NCBI GenBank assembly: GCA_964203235.1
Contig: CAXNLE010000001.1
Span: 434,001 to 498,000, forward strand
Origin: BACL27 sp964203235
GTDB lineage: Bacteria; Actinomycetota; Acidimicrobiia; Acidimicrobiales; Ilumatobacteraceae
DNA: 64,000 bases
Direction of reading: 5' to 3'
Shown here: in pieces, positions 16,976 to 25,682 of the stretch
How the letters are laid out: each line of letters begins with the position of its first letter
Position numbering within the stretch: the stretch's first letter is position 1
Made by a program: the position numbers and the translations under genes
The notes under the pieces: model-generated
Told to the model about the DNA's origin: nothing
What the model saw: only the letters and a program-made list of their open reading frames with translations
Database searches by the model: none

Positions 16976-18082
16976 GTGAGCAATAACCGCCCACTTGTTG
17001 AGGTTGCATGGTTTGCGGCCTTATGTGATGACGATTATGAGTTTCTGGGCGTACCTGATGATGACCTGCAATCTTCTTGGTCGCACTGTAGCGAGATCGT
17101 TCGTCGTGCAGAAATTAACGGCTTCGACAATGTACTTTTACCCTCGGGCTACAGCCTTGGTATTGATGCCACAACCTTTGCTGCGGGTATCGCCACGCAA
17201 ACAAAACAGATTCGATTACTACTTGCGTTAAGACTCGGCGAACTTGTTGTACCGCAACTTGCTCGCCAAGTGGCAACACTTCAGCAGATTTCAAATTCAC
17301 GACTGGTGATAAATGCAATTTCATCTGAGATGCCGGGTGAGCATTTAACTAGTGAGGCCAGATATCGCCGCACTACCGAGTATTTGTATGCACTTGGCGA
17401 ATTATTAGAGGGTCGTGCGATAAGTCTTGATGGTGAGTTTTTACAACTAAATATTGAGCCACCACGCATCGTCAAACACAACTTGGGTTGCCCGCCAATC
17501 TATTTTGGTGGACTCTCAGAGGCGGCCCGCGATTGTGCAGCGGCCAGCGCCGATGTCTATCTGATGTGGCCAGATACAACCGCCAAAGTTTCGAGCGTTG
17601 TCGTCGATCTCAAATTGCGAGCACAGCAGTTCGGTCGATCATTGAAATTTGGCTGGCGTAGCCATGTGATTGTTCGCGAGACTGAGCGTGAGGCTCGCCA
17701 GGCTGCTAGGCGTTTGTTGTCGCGTCTTGACCCAGTAGTGGGCGATGCGATACGAGCACGCTCTCTCGACGCAACTTCTACCGGTGTAAATCGCCAAACC
17801 GAATTACGGTCAGGATCTGATGACGAGGGCTACATCGAGCAGAATCTTTGGACCGGTGTCGGACGCGCGCGAAGTGGTGCCGGAATCGCAATTGTCGGCG
17901 ACCCAGATCAGGTCACAGCGAAACTGAATGAACTCGCAGATGGCGGAGTGTCAAGTTTTATTTTGTCGGGCTATCCGCATCTCAAAGAGTGCGATCTGTT
18001 TGCAAAGTATGTATTGCCACAAATAAATCACGGCCCGTTATCACTTTCTCATGCTCAGGTTGCTTTGCACGAGCAGAACTAG
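16976..18082 (+). CDS. LLM-class flavin-dependent oxidoreductase, SsuD-like
   Basis: A 368-residue luciferase-like TIM barrel starting at GTG 16976. The N-terminal VEVAWFAALCDDD...W..C.EIVRRAEINGFDNVLLPSG and the RYRRTTEYLYALGELLEGR / CPPIYFGGLSEAARDCAA segments are typical of the FMN-dependent alkanesulfonate monooxygenase (SsuD) subgroup. Members use FMNH2 to desulfonate alkanesulfonates or oxidise related compounds. No sulfonate transporter or NADPH:FMN reductase is adjacent, so the substrate is uncertain. It is convergent with the P450 gene; a perfect 18-bp palindrome begins at its stop codon. Confidence 0.8.
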   Translation: MSNNRPLVEVAWFAALCDDDYEFLGVPDDDLQSSWSHCSEIVRRAEINGFDNVLLPSGYSLGIDATTFAAGIATQTKQIRLLLALRLGELVVPQLARQVATLQQISNSRLVINAISSEMPGEHLTSEARYRRTTEYLYALGELLEGRAISLDGEFLQLNIEPPRIVKHNLGCPPIYFGGLSEAARDCAAASADVYLMWPDTTAKVSSVVVDLKLRAQQFGRSLKFGWRSHVIVRETEREARQAARRLLSRLDPVVGDAIRARSLDATSTGVNRQTELRSGSDDEGYIEQNLWTGVGRARSGAGIAIVGDPDQVTAKLNELADGGVSSFILSGYPHLKECDLFAKYVLPQINHGPLSLSHAQVALHEQN

Positions 18083-18116
18083 CTAGTTAACTAGCTAATG
18101 TTCTAGTTAACTAGCT
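18080..18116. repeat. Palindromic six-frame stop sequence at convergent junction (copy B)
   Basis: TAGCTAGTTAACTAGCTA (18080-18097) is a perfect 18-bp palindrome that includes the stop codon of the LLM gene. CTAGTTAACTAGCT is repeated directly at 18083-18096 and 18103-18116, the second copy containing the P450 stop. Both strands carry stops in all three frames. The RNA could fold into hairpins in either direction, so it may act as a bidirectional terminator, but no T-run follows. Confidence 0.7.
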
Positions 18117-19357
18117 CTGCAGTTGACGCGTTTGATGCCGTTGATGAAATTGCTCTGTAAGTAGGCAGGCTCTCCGGTTATCTGCAAGTTCGGTGCGCGT
18201 CGACGTATTTCGTCGAACATCACGGCGATTTCGCGGCGCGCCAAATTTGCACCTAAACAGAAATGTGGTCCACCGGCGCCAAAACCAATTTGAGTTGGTT
18301 GCGCTTGGCGAGTTACATCAAATTTAAATGGATCAGAAAAGATTCGCTCGTCGCGATTGCCTGAGTTATAGAACAGAACAACCTTTTGATTTTGCTTAAT
18401 TTCGAACCCATTAATTTCAGTGTCCTGAGTTGCGGTTCGGCGAAAGTGAATAACCGGTGTTGCCCATCGAACTATTTCTTCGACGGCTGTTTTTGTGTGC
18501 GTCTCGAAGTCGCCAAACCATTTTGCTCGTTGATCAGGGTTTTCGGTTAGTGCGACCATCCCGTGGGTGATTGCATTTCTAGTTGTTTCGTTTCCGGCAA
18601 CTACCAACAGGATGAAGAAACTCCCAAACTCTTGAGATGAAAGCCGCTCACCATCAACCACTGCATGCATCATCACACTTGTCAGATCATCGGTTGGGTT
18701 GGCAAGTCGAGCTTCGCCAAGTGCTTGGGCGTAGTTGAACATGCCGATACCTGCTTCTATCAATCCTTCGAGAGTGCCTGTGAAGTCTGGGTCGCCAGCA
18801 CCAAGAATCGTGTTTGTCCAATTGAATATCTGTCGCTCGTCAGATTCTGGAATGCCCATCATTTCACAAATTATTTGCAGCGGAAATTTAGCGGCGATTG
18901 CATCAACGAAATCAAACTCTTTACCTTCAAATTCGTCAAGCACACGATCAATAATTGTTCGTGCCTTAACTTTTACGTACTCTTCAATGCGAGCAATCTC
19001 GCGTGGAGTAAAACCTTTAGAGACAATCGATCGCAGGCGAAAATGCTTCGGGTCATCCATGCCGATCATTGACCCGAAAAACTCGTTTAACTCTGGCGAA
19101 AGGTCAGCGATATTCGAACCTTTACCGCTGCAAAATAATTGAGGATTTCGACTGACGTGCCAGATGTCGTCGTGGCGGGTGAGCGCGAAATAGCCGGGGC
19201 CTTTTGGTACAAAACTGAACTCCATCTCTTCAAAAAACCGAATTGGTTCTTCGTTGCGCAGTTTTGCAAACGCTGATTCACGGTAATCACGCGGGGCGCT
19301 CCAGAACTCCCTGGATGAAAGGTCTATCTGGTCTAGCTTTACATCAAATAATTGCAT
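18107..19357 (-). CDS. Cytochrome P450 (CYP124/125/142-like)
   Basis: A 416-residue soluble bacterial P450. The I-helix oxygen-binding motif is VVAGNETTRNAITHG, the K-helix ExxR is in VEEIVRWATPVIHFRRTA, and the heme loop is FGAGGPHFCLGANLARRE with the iron-ligating Cys367. The N-terminal order and segments such as GMDDPKHFRLRSIVSKGFTPR resemble the actinobacterial CYP124/125/142 group, which hydroxylates branched lipids and steroid side chains. Ferredoxin and reductase partners are not adjacent. Steroid or branched-lipid oxidation is a reasonable but unproven guess. Confidence 0.88.
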   Translation of the reverse strand: MQLFDVKLDQIDLSSREFWSAPRDYRESAFAKLRNEEPIRFFEEMEFSFVPKGPGYFALTRHDDIWHVSRNPQLFCSGKGSNIADLSPELNEFFGSMIGMDDPKHFRLRSIVSKGFTPREIARIEEYVKVKARTIIDRVLDEFEGKEFDFVDAIAAKFPLQIICEMMGIPESDERQIFNWTNTILGAGDPDFTGTLEGLIEAGIGMFNYAQALGEARLANPTDDLTSVMMHAVVDGERLSSQEFGSFFILLVVAGNETTRNAITHGMVALTENPDQRAKWFGDFETHTKTAVEEIVRWATPVIHFRRTATQDTEINGFEIKQNQKVVLFYNSGNRDERIFSDPFKFDVTRQAQPTQIGFGAGGPHFCLGANLARREIAVMFDEIRRRAPNLQITGEPAYLQSNFINGIKRVNCRAS

Positions 19358-19423
19358 TCCAAGACTCTAGAACTACATCACTTGTTTAGCTTTACGCAGG
19401 CGTTGAAGCATATATTTCGTATC

Positions 19424-20365
19424 TTATTTATTTGGGATTTTTGAGAGAACTGTGAGGGCGTATTTGGCGGCGTCAATTGTTCCCTGTTCGAATGTGTCGT
19501 AAGGGTCTTCGTTCTCAATGCTAAGAACGTCGTCATAACCGATGTCATCAAGCGCATTGAAAAATAGAGTCCAAAACTCATCACCGTGCCCTTTGCCAAC
19601 GGTTCGAAAGTTCCATGAGCGTTCTGCTGGATTCGCAAATGTTCGGCTATCCAATGTGCCCGCGATGCCAAGTTGCTGCTGGTTGAATTCGAGATCCTTT
19701 AGGTGAACGTGATGAACTGCATCACCAAGCGCGCGAACCATCGCAACTGGGTCCATGTGTTGCCAAAAAAGATGGCTTGGGTCAACATTCGCGCCGATTA
19801 TCGGACCAATATGCTGTCTGATTTTAAGCAAGGTTGGGGTGTTGTAAACCAAGTGCATTGGATGCAGTTCAAAGGCGATTTTTTTGATGCCATGGTCGCT
19901 ACCGAAAGCAGCTAGGTCTGTCCATAGATCAAGTGTTTGCGTCCACTGACGGTTGAGTAATTCAACGCCGTCAGATGGCCACGGGAAAAATACCCAATTA
20001 ATCGTTGACGAGTTCGGGCCGTCTCCAGGGCACCCAGACATCGTGACTATTTTTTTTACGTCTAATAGTTGAGCAAGTTTCATCGCCCCCTTAATAATCT
20101 CAACGTGTTCAACGTCCTTAATTGGATGCATCGGCCACGCCGAGCAATTCAGTGCGCCAATGCGAAGTCCGCGATCGTTTAGTTCGCCGATAAGAGTGTC
20201 GCGAGCTTTTTTGTTGCTCAACAGTTCTGAAAGATTCATATGCGGTGCGCTTGACTGACCGCCGACAGCGAGTTCGACGGCGGTGGCGCCTGCTTTGGCT
20301 ATTACATCCAGAGCATCTGTACGTGTGAGGTTCTGAACCGAGTCTGTATATACGCAAAGTTCCAT
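19424..20365 (-). CDS. Sugar phosphate isomerase/epimerase, IolE/IolH-like TIM barrel
   Basis: A 313-residue xylose-isomerase-like TIM barrel. MELCVYTDSVQNLTRTDALDVIAKAGATAVEL is the usual first strand and helix. Metal-binding positions are suggested by FELHPMHLVYN, GANVDPSHLFWQ, HHVHLKDLEF and SIENEDP. It is the last gene of a four-gene operon with iolD and iolB, so a role in inositol or related cyclitol catabolism (IolE inosose dehydratase, IolH or IolI type) is likely, but the exact step cannot be fixed by sequence alone. It lies 27 bases after the Gfo/Idh/MocA gene. Confidence 0.78.
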   Translation of the reverse strand: MELCVYTDSVQNLTRTDALDVIAKAGATAVELAVGGQSSAPHMNLSELLSNKKARDTLIGELNDRGLRIGALNCSAWPMHPIKDVEHVEIIKGAMKLAQLLDVKKIVTMSGCPGDGPNSSTINWVFFPWPSDGVELLNRQWTQTLDLWTDLAAFGSDHGIKKIAFELHPMHLVYNTPTLLKIRQHIGPIIGANVDPSHLFWQHMDPVAMVRALGDAVHHVHLKDLEFNQQQLGIAGTLDSRTFANPAERSWNFRTVGKGHGDEFWTLFFNALDDIGYDDVLSIENEDPYDTFEQGTIDAAKYALTVLSKIPNK

Positions 20366-20392
20366 GAGGTATCTTTCTCTTTCTGTTTAGCT

Positions 20393-21562
20393 TTAATTTA
20401 AACCGAAAAGATTATGTTTTCTAACTGGCAGATTATTTACCTGATTTGTGAAGTCCAAATCTTTTATTCCACTGACGCCTTTAATATGAAGCGGACTTGA
20501 AACTTCAAGAGGTACGGATATTGATCGACCAGTAGCGGCTGATGCATAACTAGCCAAAGTCATTTCAAGCACTTCTAATCCAATTTCGCCGCTAGCTACT
20601 GAAAGTTTGTCGTGTTCAATAGCATCGGCAATATCAACTAACGCGGCGGCGATTGACCAGCGGATTTTGTCGTGAATAGATTCGCTGTTTGGTTCAAAAC
20701 TGACAGGCTCAATTCTTGTGTCAGAGCCAACTGTGACGACCATGTTTTCGAAAGCAGACCACGGACAAGTTCCAAAGTTTTCGTAGTTGATGCGAAGTCG
20801 ACCTTTGCTTCCGACGATGTCGATACCGCCGTGTCCATATCCCCAGCCGATATTGACGAGTGCGGCGCTGTCGCCAGATTCAAGTCGACAAAGTGCAAGG
20901 CTTTCAACACTGTCTCCTTGCATATGGCTTGTTACGTGCGCTGAGACACGTTGGGTCGGTGATCCAAGAAAATGATTCGCAAGATAGACGCCATGGATCA
21001 TGTCCATCAACACACCACCACCAGAAGATGCGTAGTCATGACGCCACTTCGGTTTGAAACCAATAGCGCCCATCGAATCTACAACACCTAAAAAATTAAC
21101 TGTCACGACGCGCAAATCACCGAGTTCGCCTGAATCAAGAATTCGCTTCGCCGCAACTACCTCAGGAAAAAACAAATAATTGTGAATTACGGCCAACTTC
21201 ACACCTGCTTTTTTAGCCGCATGAATTGCTGCATGCGCATCAGCGGGTACTGCAGCGAGTGGTTTTTCGCAAACAATGTTGTGTCCTGCATTGGCTGCAG
21301 CCTCGATAAGTTCTCGGTGCAAGTGTTGGGGGGTACAGATATCAATTAGGTCAATATCTGGTCGTTTGATTAGCTCAAGTGGGTCGGCGTATCCGTCGCC
21401 GTTGTTGAGTTTCGCCTTTGCTAAACCCAGTTCAAGTTGTGTTTCATATGGGTCGGCAACTGCCACTATTTCAAAACGTTCTGGTGTTTCTAAATAAGCA
21501 GGAATATGCCCGTTCAATGCGATGTTTCCGCAACCAATCAATCCGACGCGAAGTTTATGCAT
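20393..21562 (-). CDS. Gfo/Idh/MocA-family oxidoreductase, probable inositol dehydrogenase
   Basis: About 389 residues. The start is ATG 21562 (MHKLRVGLIGCGNIALNGHIP), which places the Rossmann GxGxxA-like NAD site at the N-terminus; an ATG nine bases upstream is possible. CEKPLA carries the catalytic Lys-Pro motif, and YASSGGGVLMDMIHGVYLANHFLG the C-terminal dehydrogenase domain with the conserved D-x-x-x-H. Within the iol operon the natural guess is a myo- or scyllo-inositol 2-dehydrogenase (IolG/IolX type). It overlaps the iolB end by eight bases. Confidence 0.8.
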   Translation of the reverse strand: MHKLRVGLIGCGNIALNGHIPAYLETPERFEIVAVADPYETQLELGLAKAKLNNGDGYADPLELIKRPDIDLIDICTPQHLHRELIEAAANAGHNIVCEKPLAAVPADAHAAIHAAKKAGVKLAVIHNYLFFPEVVAAKRILDSGELGDLRVVTVNFLGVVDSMGAIGFKPKWRHDYASSGGGVLMDMIHGVYLANHFLGSPTQRVSAHVTSHMQGDSVESLALCRLESGDSAALVNIGWGYGHGGIDIVGSKGRLRINYENFGTCPWSAFENMVVTVGSDTRIEPVSFEPNSESIHDKIRWSIAAALVDIADAIEHDKLSVASGEIGLEVLEMTLASYASAATGRSISVPLEVSSPLHIKGVSGIKDLDFTNQVNNLPVRKHNLFGLN

Positions 21563-22412
21563 AAATGTCACCCATTTCTAACGGTAGTTTCATTTGATTT
21601 TTTGACCAATCGTCTTCGATCCAAGTATGTGCAATATCAAAGCATGGTTTGACGGCTCGATCATCATTTGTTGGGTGTCCTGCCAAATAATTAAGTAGCC
21701 ACATGTTGTGACCTGGTGAAGCAGTTGCCAGGTGGTACCCCCAAGGAATCACCACTAGATCACCGTCTTGCACCATGAAGTGCTCGTCGGATTTTTCGCC
21801 TTCATGTGCATCTAACTTATAGTTTCGGTGAAAACCAAAACCATCACTTCTGTCGAAGCGGAAATAGTAAGTTTCCTCCAAATATGGAGATCCGTTAGTG
21901 CCGTCGTGACAATGGGGCGGCCAACCTGACCATGCACCTCGTGGCACGTATGCCTCGTAGAGGATTAAGCGCTCTGCAGGCATTGGGTGGGCGAGTAAAT
22001 GGTTTACTTGCCGTCGGGCAGCGCCGCCCCCTCTTACTTCAACTTTCATTTCGTTTGGCTCAAACACGCGAATTGGGTATCGACCTTCTGCCGGTGCTCC
22101 ACCAATTGTAAATTCAAAACTACTTTCAGCAGTAACAGAAATTAATTGACCAGGTGGAATATAAACAACCTGCGGCGATTGTTTGAAAACATCGAATCGT
22201 TGTAGATAAATCTTTTTTTCGGCGACCTCAACAAAGCCGGACCCAGAAAGTGGGACTATTGCAACTTCGCGATCCCGCGTATTGTGCTCATAACTTTTGG
22301 ATTTTTCAAGTTTCACGACATTGAAGTCAAGATATGTCCATCCAATTGATTTGGGTGTTACATCAAATTGCGTAAAGTCAAAGTTTCTTCTAGGTCTGTG
22401 TAGATTGCTCAC
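21555..22412 (-). CDS. iolB: 5-deoxy-glucuronate isomerase IolB
   Basis: A 285-residue cupin protein. Characteristic segments are REVAIVPLSGSGFVEV, YIPPGQLISVTAES, IGGAPAEGRYPIRVF and SGWPPHCHDG..., then LEETYYFRFDRSDGFGFHR, where the His and Glu residues form the cupin metal site. IolB converts 5-deoxy-glucuronate to 5-dehydro-2-deoxy-gluconate, the step after IolD. Its ATG overlaps the iolD stop (ATGA), which shows translational coupling. Confidence 0.93.
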   Translation of the reverse strand: MSNLHRPRRNFDFTQFDVTPKSIGWTYLDFNVVKLEKSKSYEHNTRDREVAIVPLSGSGFVEVAEKKIYLQRFDVFKQSPQVVYIPPGQLISVTAESSFEFTIGGAPAEGRYPIRVFEPNEMKVEVRGGGAARRQVNHLLAHPMPAERLILYEAYVPRGAWSGWPPHCHDGTNGSPYLEETYYFRFDRSDGFGFHRNYKLDAHEGEKSDEHFMVQDGDLVVIPWGYHLATASPGHNMWLLNYLAGHPTNDDRAVKPCFDIAHTWIEDDWSKNQMKLPLEMGDIYA

Positions 22413-24295
22413 GACTGAAATGGTGCGCCAGGCACCATTAAATACCGTTGCGCTGATTTTTCTTTTTCATAGACTTCGCGAGCGTCATTAACATCTTGGT
22501 TTTCTGATGTATGCGCAGTTGCCATATCCCACCAACAACTTGCATAACCAGGAACTCTTTCATCCCAATCTGTGTTTACGACGATGCAAGTTGTCTTTGT
22601 TGACGCGCGTGCCGTATCGAGAGCCTTTTTGAAATCGGCAAGATTTTCGGCCTTAATAGATGCCGCACCTAATCCTTCACAGATTTTGACGTAGTCAACT
22701 GGTAATACATCGCCGTCGTAAGCGCCAGATTTGCTTCGATATCGATAATGGCAACCGAAACCTAAACTGCCGACGTTTTCGGATACGCGTCCGACACTTG
22801 AGAATCCATCATTGTTGACGACAACAATAATTAATTTAATGTTCTCTTGGATCGCTGTAGTTATCTCGGTGTTCATCATCATGAACGAACCATCTCCGAC
22901 CATCACATAGACCTCACGATCCGGAGCCGCCATTTTTGCACCGAGACCACCTGCAATTTCGTAGCCCATAACGCTGTACCCATATTCGACTTGGTAACTT
23001 AACGAATCTTTACAGCGCCACAACTTCAATAAGTCTCCAGGCAAACTTCCAGCTGATGTCACAACAACGTCTTTTGGATCTGCCGATGCCTGAACTGCGC
23101 CGATGACTTCACCCTGGCTTATTGGTGTCATCGCTGCGCTGTAGACGCGCTCAACCTCGTCGTTCCATTTTTTATTAAGTTGTTGACAACGTTGGCGATA
23201 TGAATTGTCGACTTGATAGTCACCAACGGCAACCGCAAGTTCTTCAAGAGTCACTTTGGCATCACCCACAAGTGGAATTGCTGCGTGTTTATATGCATCC
23301 ATTTCAAAAACGTTGATATTTATAAATCGGACATTCGGGTGCCTGAACGCAGTTTTTGATGATGTAGGAAAATCTGTAAATCGTGTGCCGATGCCGATTA
23401 TTAGATCAGCTTCGGGTGCGATGATGTTTGCCGCTTCGGTGCCTGAAACACCTGCAGCACCAAGACTCAAGGGGTGATCAAAAAGTAAAGAACCTTTGCC
23501 TGCGTGAGTTTCTGCCACTGGAATTCCTGTTTTTTCTACGAATGACATCAGTGCGTCTTCTGCTGCGCTATAACGAACACCACCACCGGCGATAATTAGT
23601 GGAGTCTTAGCGGCACGGATCCATGCGACGGCACGCTCTATTGACGTTGTATCAGCACGGTTTCGCGGAATCGACCAGATTCGCTTGCGAAACATTTCTT
23701 CTGGGTAATCAAATGCGTAAGTCTGAATATCTTGAGGTAATGCTAAAACTGCGGCACCGGTTTCAGCAGGTGATGTGAGAATTCGCATCACTTCAGGTAA
23801 AGATGTGATTGCTTGTTCTGGGCGTTGAATTCGATCCCAATATTTCGAGACAGGCTTAAAAGTATCGTTTGATGACTGATCTTGAGTGAATGGAAACTCG
23901 AGCTGTTGCAAAACTGGACTCTGAACTCGTTCAGCAAAATAATCTCCAGCCAAGCAAAGAACTGGCACACGATTTACGGTTGCTGTAGCTGCACCGGTAA
24001 CCATGTTCGTTGCACCCGGTCCGATTGATGAAAGACAGGCTTGCGCTTTCATTCGACGATTCATCTTGGCGTAAGCCACAGCACTATGGACCATTGCCTG
24101 TTCGTTACGCGATAGGTAATAGGGCATGTCAGTGTTGTACTGCTGTAATGCTTGTGCTACGCCGCCAATGTTTCCATGGCCAAAGATTCCCCAAGTTCCA
24201 CCGAAGAATTCGTTTTGGTTTCCGTCGCGCTCGACGTGCTGATTAATTAGGTATTTGATTATTGCTTGAGCAAGTGTCAGTCGTTGTGTTGCCAT
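22409..24295 (-). CDS. iolD: 3D-trihydroxycyclohexane-1,2-dione acylhydrolase IolD (ThDP-dependent)
   Basis: A 628-residue thiamine-diphosphate enzyme that opens the cyclohexanedione ring in inositol breakdown. It has the N-terminal PYR domain (GTWGIFGHGNIGGVAQAL, SIGPGATNMVTGAATATVNRVPVL), a central domain (PLIIAGGGVRYSA, GIGTRFTDFPTSS), and the C-terminal PP domain with the ThDP signature YVMVGDGSFMMMN...IIVVVNNDG. It is the first gene of a four-gene operon on the minus strand. IolC, IolJ and IolA, needed to complete the pathway, are not in this window. Confidence 0.95.
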   Translation of the reverse strand: MATQRLTLAQAIIKYLINQHVERDGNQNEFFGGTWGIFGHGNIGGVAQALQQYNTDMPYYLSRNEQAMVHSAVAYAKMNRRMKAQACLSSIGPGATNMVTGAATATVNRVPVLCLAGDYFAERVQSPVLQQLEFPFTQDQSSNDTFKPVSKYWDRIQRPEQAITSLPEVMRILTSPAETGAAVLALPQDIQTYAFDYPEEMFRKRIWSIPRNRADTTSIERAVAWIRAAKTPLIIAGGGVRYSAAEDALMSFVEKTGIPVAETHAGKGSLLFDHPLSLGAAGVSGTEAANIIAPEADLIIGIGTRFTDFPTSSKTAFRHPNVRFININVFEMDAYKHAAIPLVGDAKVTLEELAVAVGDYQVDNSYRQRCQQLNKKWNDEVERVYSAAMTPISQGEVIGAVQASADPKDVVVTSAGSLPGDLLKLWRCKDSLSYQVEYGYSVMGYEIAGGLGAKMAAPDREVYVMVGDGSFMMMNTEITTAIQENIKLIIVVVNNDGFSSVGRVSENVGSLGFGCHYRYRSKSGAYDGDVLPVDYVKICEGLGAASIKAENLADFKKALDTARASTKTTCIVVNTDWDERVPGYASCWWDMATAHTSENQDVNDAREVYEKEKSAQRYLMVPGAPFQS

Positions 24296-24459
24296 GATTA
24301 GCTACCCCCATTGTTTCGCCTAGATGACAATAGCGATTTGATGCGGATTTTCGAAATTTCGGCTTCGTTTACAACCAAGAAAACCGCTAGGGTTTTGCAA
24401 CGATAAATGTGGCAAAAAAGCCGCGCTCAACGAATAGTCACACTCAACAGGGAGAAGCC

Positions 24460-25659
24460 ATGACCGAAGCAGTAATTGTCGCAACAGCACGAAGCCCAAT
24501 CGGACGTGCCAACAAAGGCACATTGACCGAACTTCGACCTGACGATATGTCGGCACAGATTATTCGCGCATTAATGGCAAAAGTCCCTCAACTTAAAGCT
24601 GACGATGTTGAAGACTTGATGATGGGTTGCGGCCAACCAGCAGGCGAGGCAGGTTTTAATATTGCGCGCGTAGTTGCTGTGCTGGCCGGCCTTGACAATG
24701 TTCCTGGGGTAACCGTAAATCGTTATTGCTCTTCGAGTTTGCAGACAATTCGCATGGCAGCCCATGCAATCAAGGCTGGCGAAGGCGATTGTTTTATTGC
24801 TGCTGGCGTCGAAACTGTGAGCCGATATGCATCGGGCGCGAGCGACATTGCACCTAATGCAATTTTCAAGCCATCAGGTGAGCGCACCAAGTCGCGTGCT
24901 GCAGGCGGCCAAGGCGTATGGTCGGCAGCAACAGGTCTTGCCGACATGTATATCGCAATGGGCCAAACAGCAGAAAATGTTCGCGAACTCGAAGGTGTAA
25001 CCCGTCTTGAGATGGATGCATTCGGCGCACGAAGTCAGCAACGCGCTGTTGCTAACCAAGAAAACGGTTTCTTTGATCGCGAAATTTCGCCACTGACATT
25101 GCCGAACGGCACTGTTATCTCAAAGGATGATGGCCCTCGTGCTGGAACAACCGCAGAAGGTCTCGCCGGCTTGAAGCCAGTGTTTCGCCCGGACGGAGAA
25201 ATCACCGCTGGAAATGCTTGCCCATTAAATGATGGTGCAGCAGCAGTTGTTGTTATGAGTGATACCAAAGCCAAGCAGTTAGGCATCAAACCGCTAGCGC
25301 GAATCGTTTCGTCAGGCGTTTCAGGTTTGAATCCTGAAATCATGGGACTCGGACCAATCGAAGCCTGTCGACAAGCACTTAAGCGTGCCGGCATGACGAT
25401 TGACCAAATCGATCTCGTTGAAATCAATGAGGCATTTGCGGCACAAGTAATCCCATCGGCAAAACATTTGGGAATCCCAATGGAGAAACTAAACATTCAT
25501 GGTGGGGCAATTGCGCTCGGTCACCCATTTGGAATGACTGGTGCTCGAATTATGACAACCTTGATTAACGGCTTGCAACACACAGACAAACGATTCGGTC
25601 TTGAATCAATGTGTGTTGGTGGCGGTCAAGGTATGGCGATGATTATTGAGCGTTTGTAA
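24460..25659 (+). CDS. Acetyl-CoA C-acyltransferase (thiolase)
   Basis: I start at ATG 24460, seven bases after a GGGAGAAG ribosome-binding site, giving 399 residues; an in-frame ATG at 24409 would add 17 unlikely residues. Thiolase signatures are present: nucleophilic Cys in VTVNRYCSSSLQTIRMA, INEAFAAQ, HGGAIALGHPFGMTGAR (catalytic His) and CVGGGQGMAMI with the second Cys. It degrades 3-ketoacyl-CoA or condenses acetyl-CoA. Divergent from iolD and not obviously part of a local fatty-acid operon. Confidence 0.93.
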   Translation: MTEAVIVATARSPIGRANKGTLTELRPDDMSAQIIRALMAKVPQLKADDVEDLMMGCGQPAGEAGFNIARVVAVLAGLDNVPGVTVNRYCSSSLQTIRMAAHAIKAGEGDCFIAAGVETVSRYASGASDIAPNAIFKPSGERTKSRAAGGQGVWSAATGLADMYIAMGQTAENVRELEGVTRLEMDAFGARSQQRAVANQENGFFDREISPLTLPNGTVISKDDGPRAGTTAEGLAGLKPVFRPDGEITAGNACPLNDGAAAVVVMSDTKAKQLGIKPLARIVSSGVSGLNPEIMGLGPIEACRQALKRAGMTIDQIDLVEINEAFAAQVIPSAKHLGIPMEKLNIHGGAIALGHPFGMTGARIMTTLINGLQHTDKRFGLESMCVGGGQGMAMIIERL

Positions 25660-25682
25660 GCAGTAATTATTAACGCAAATAA

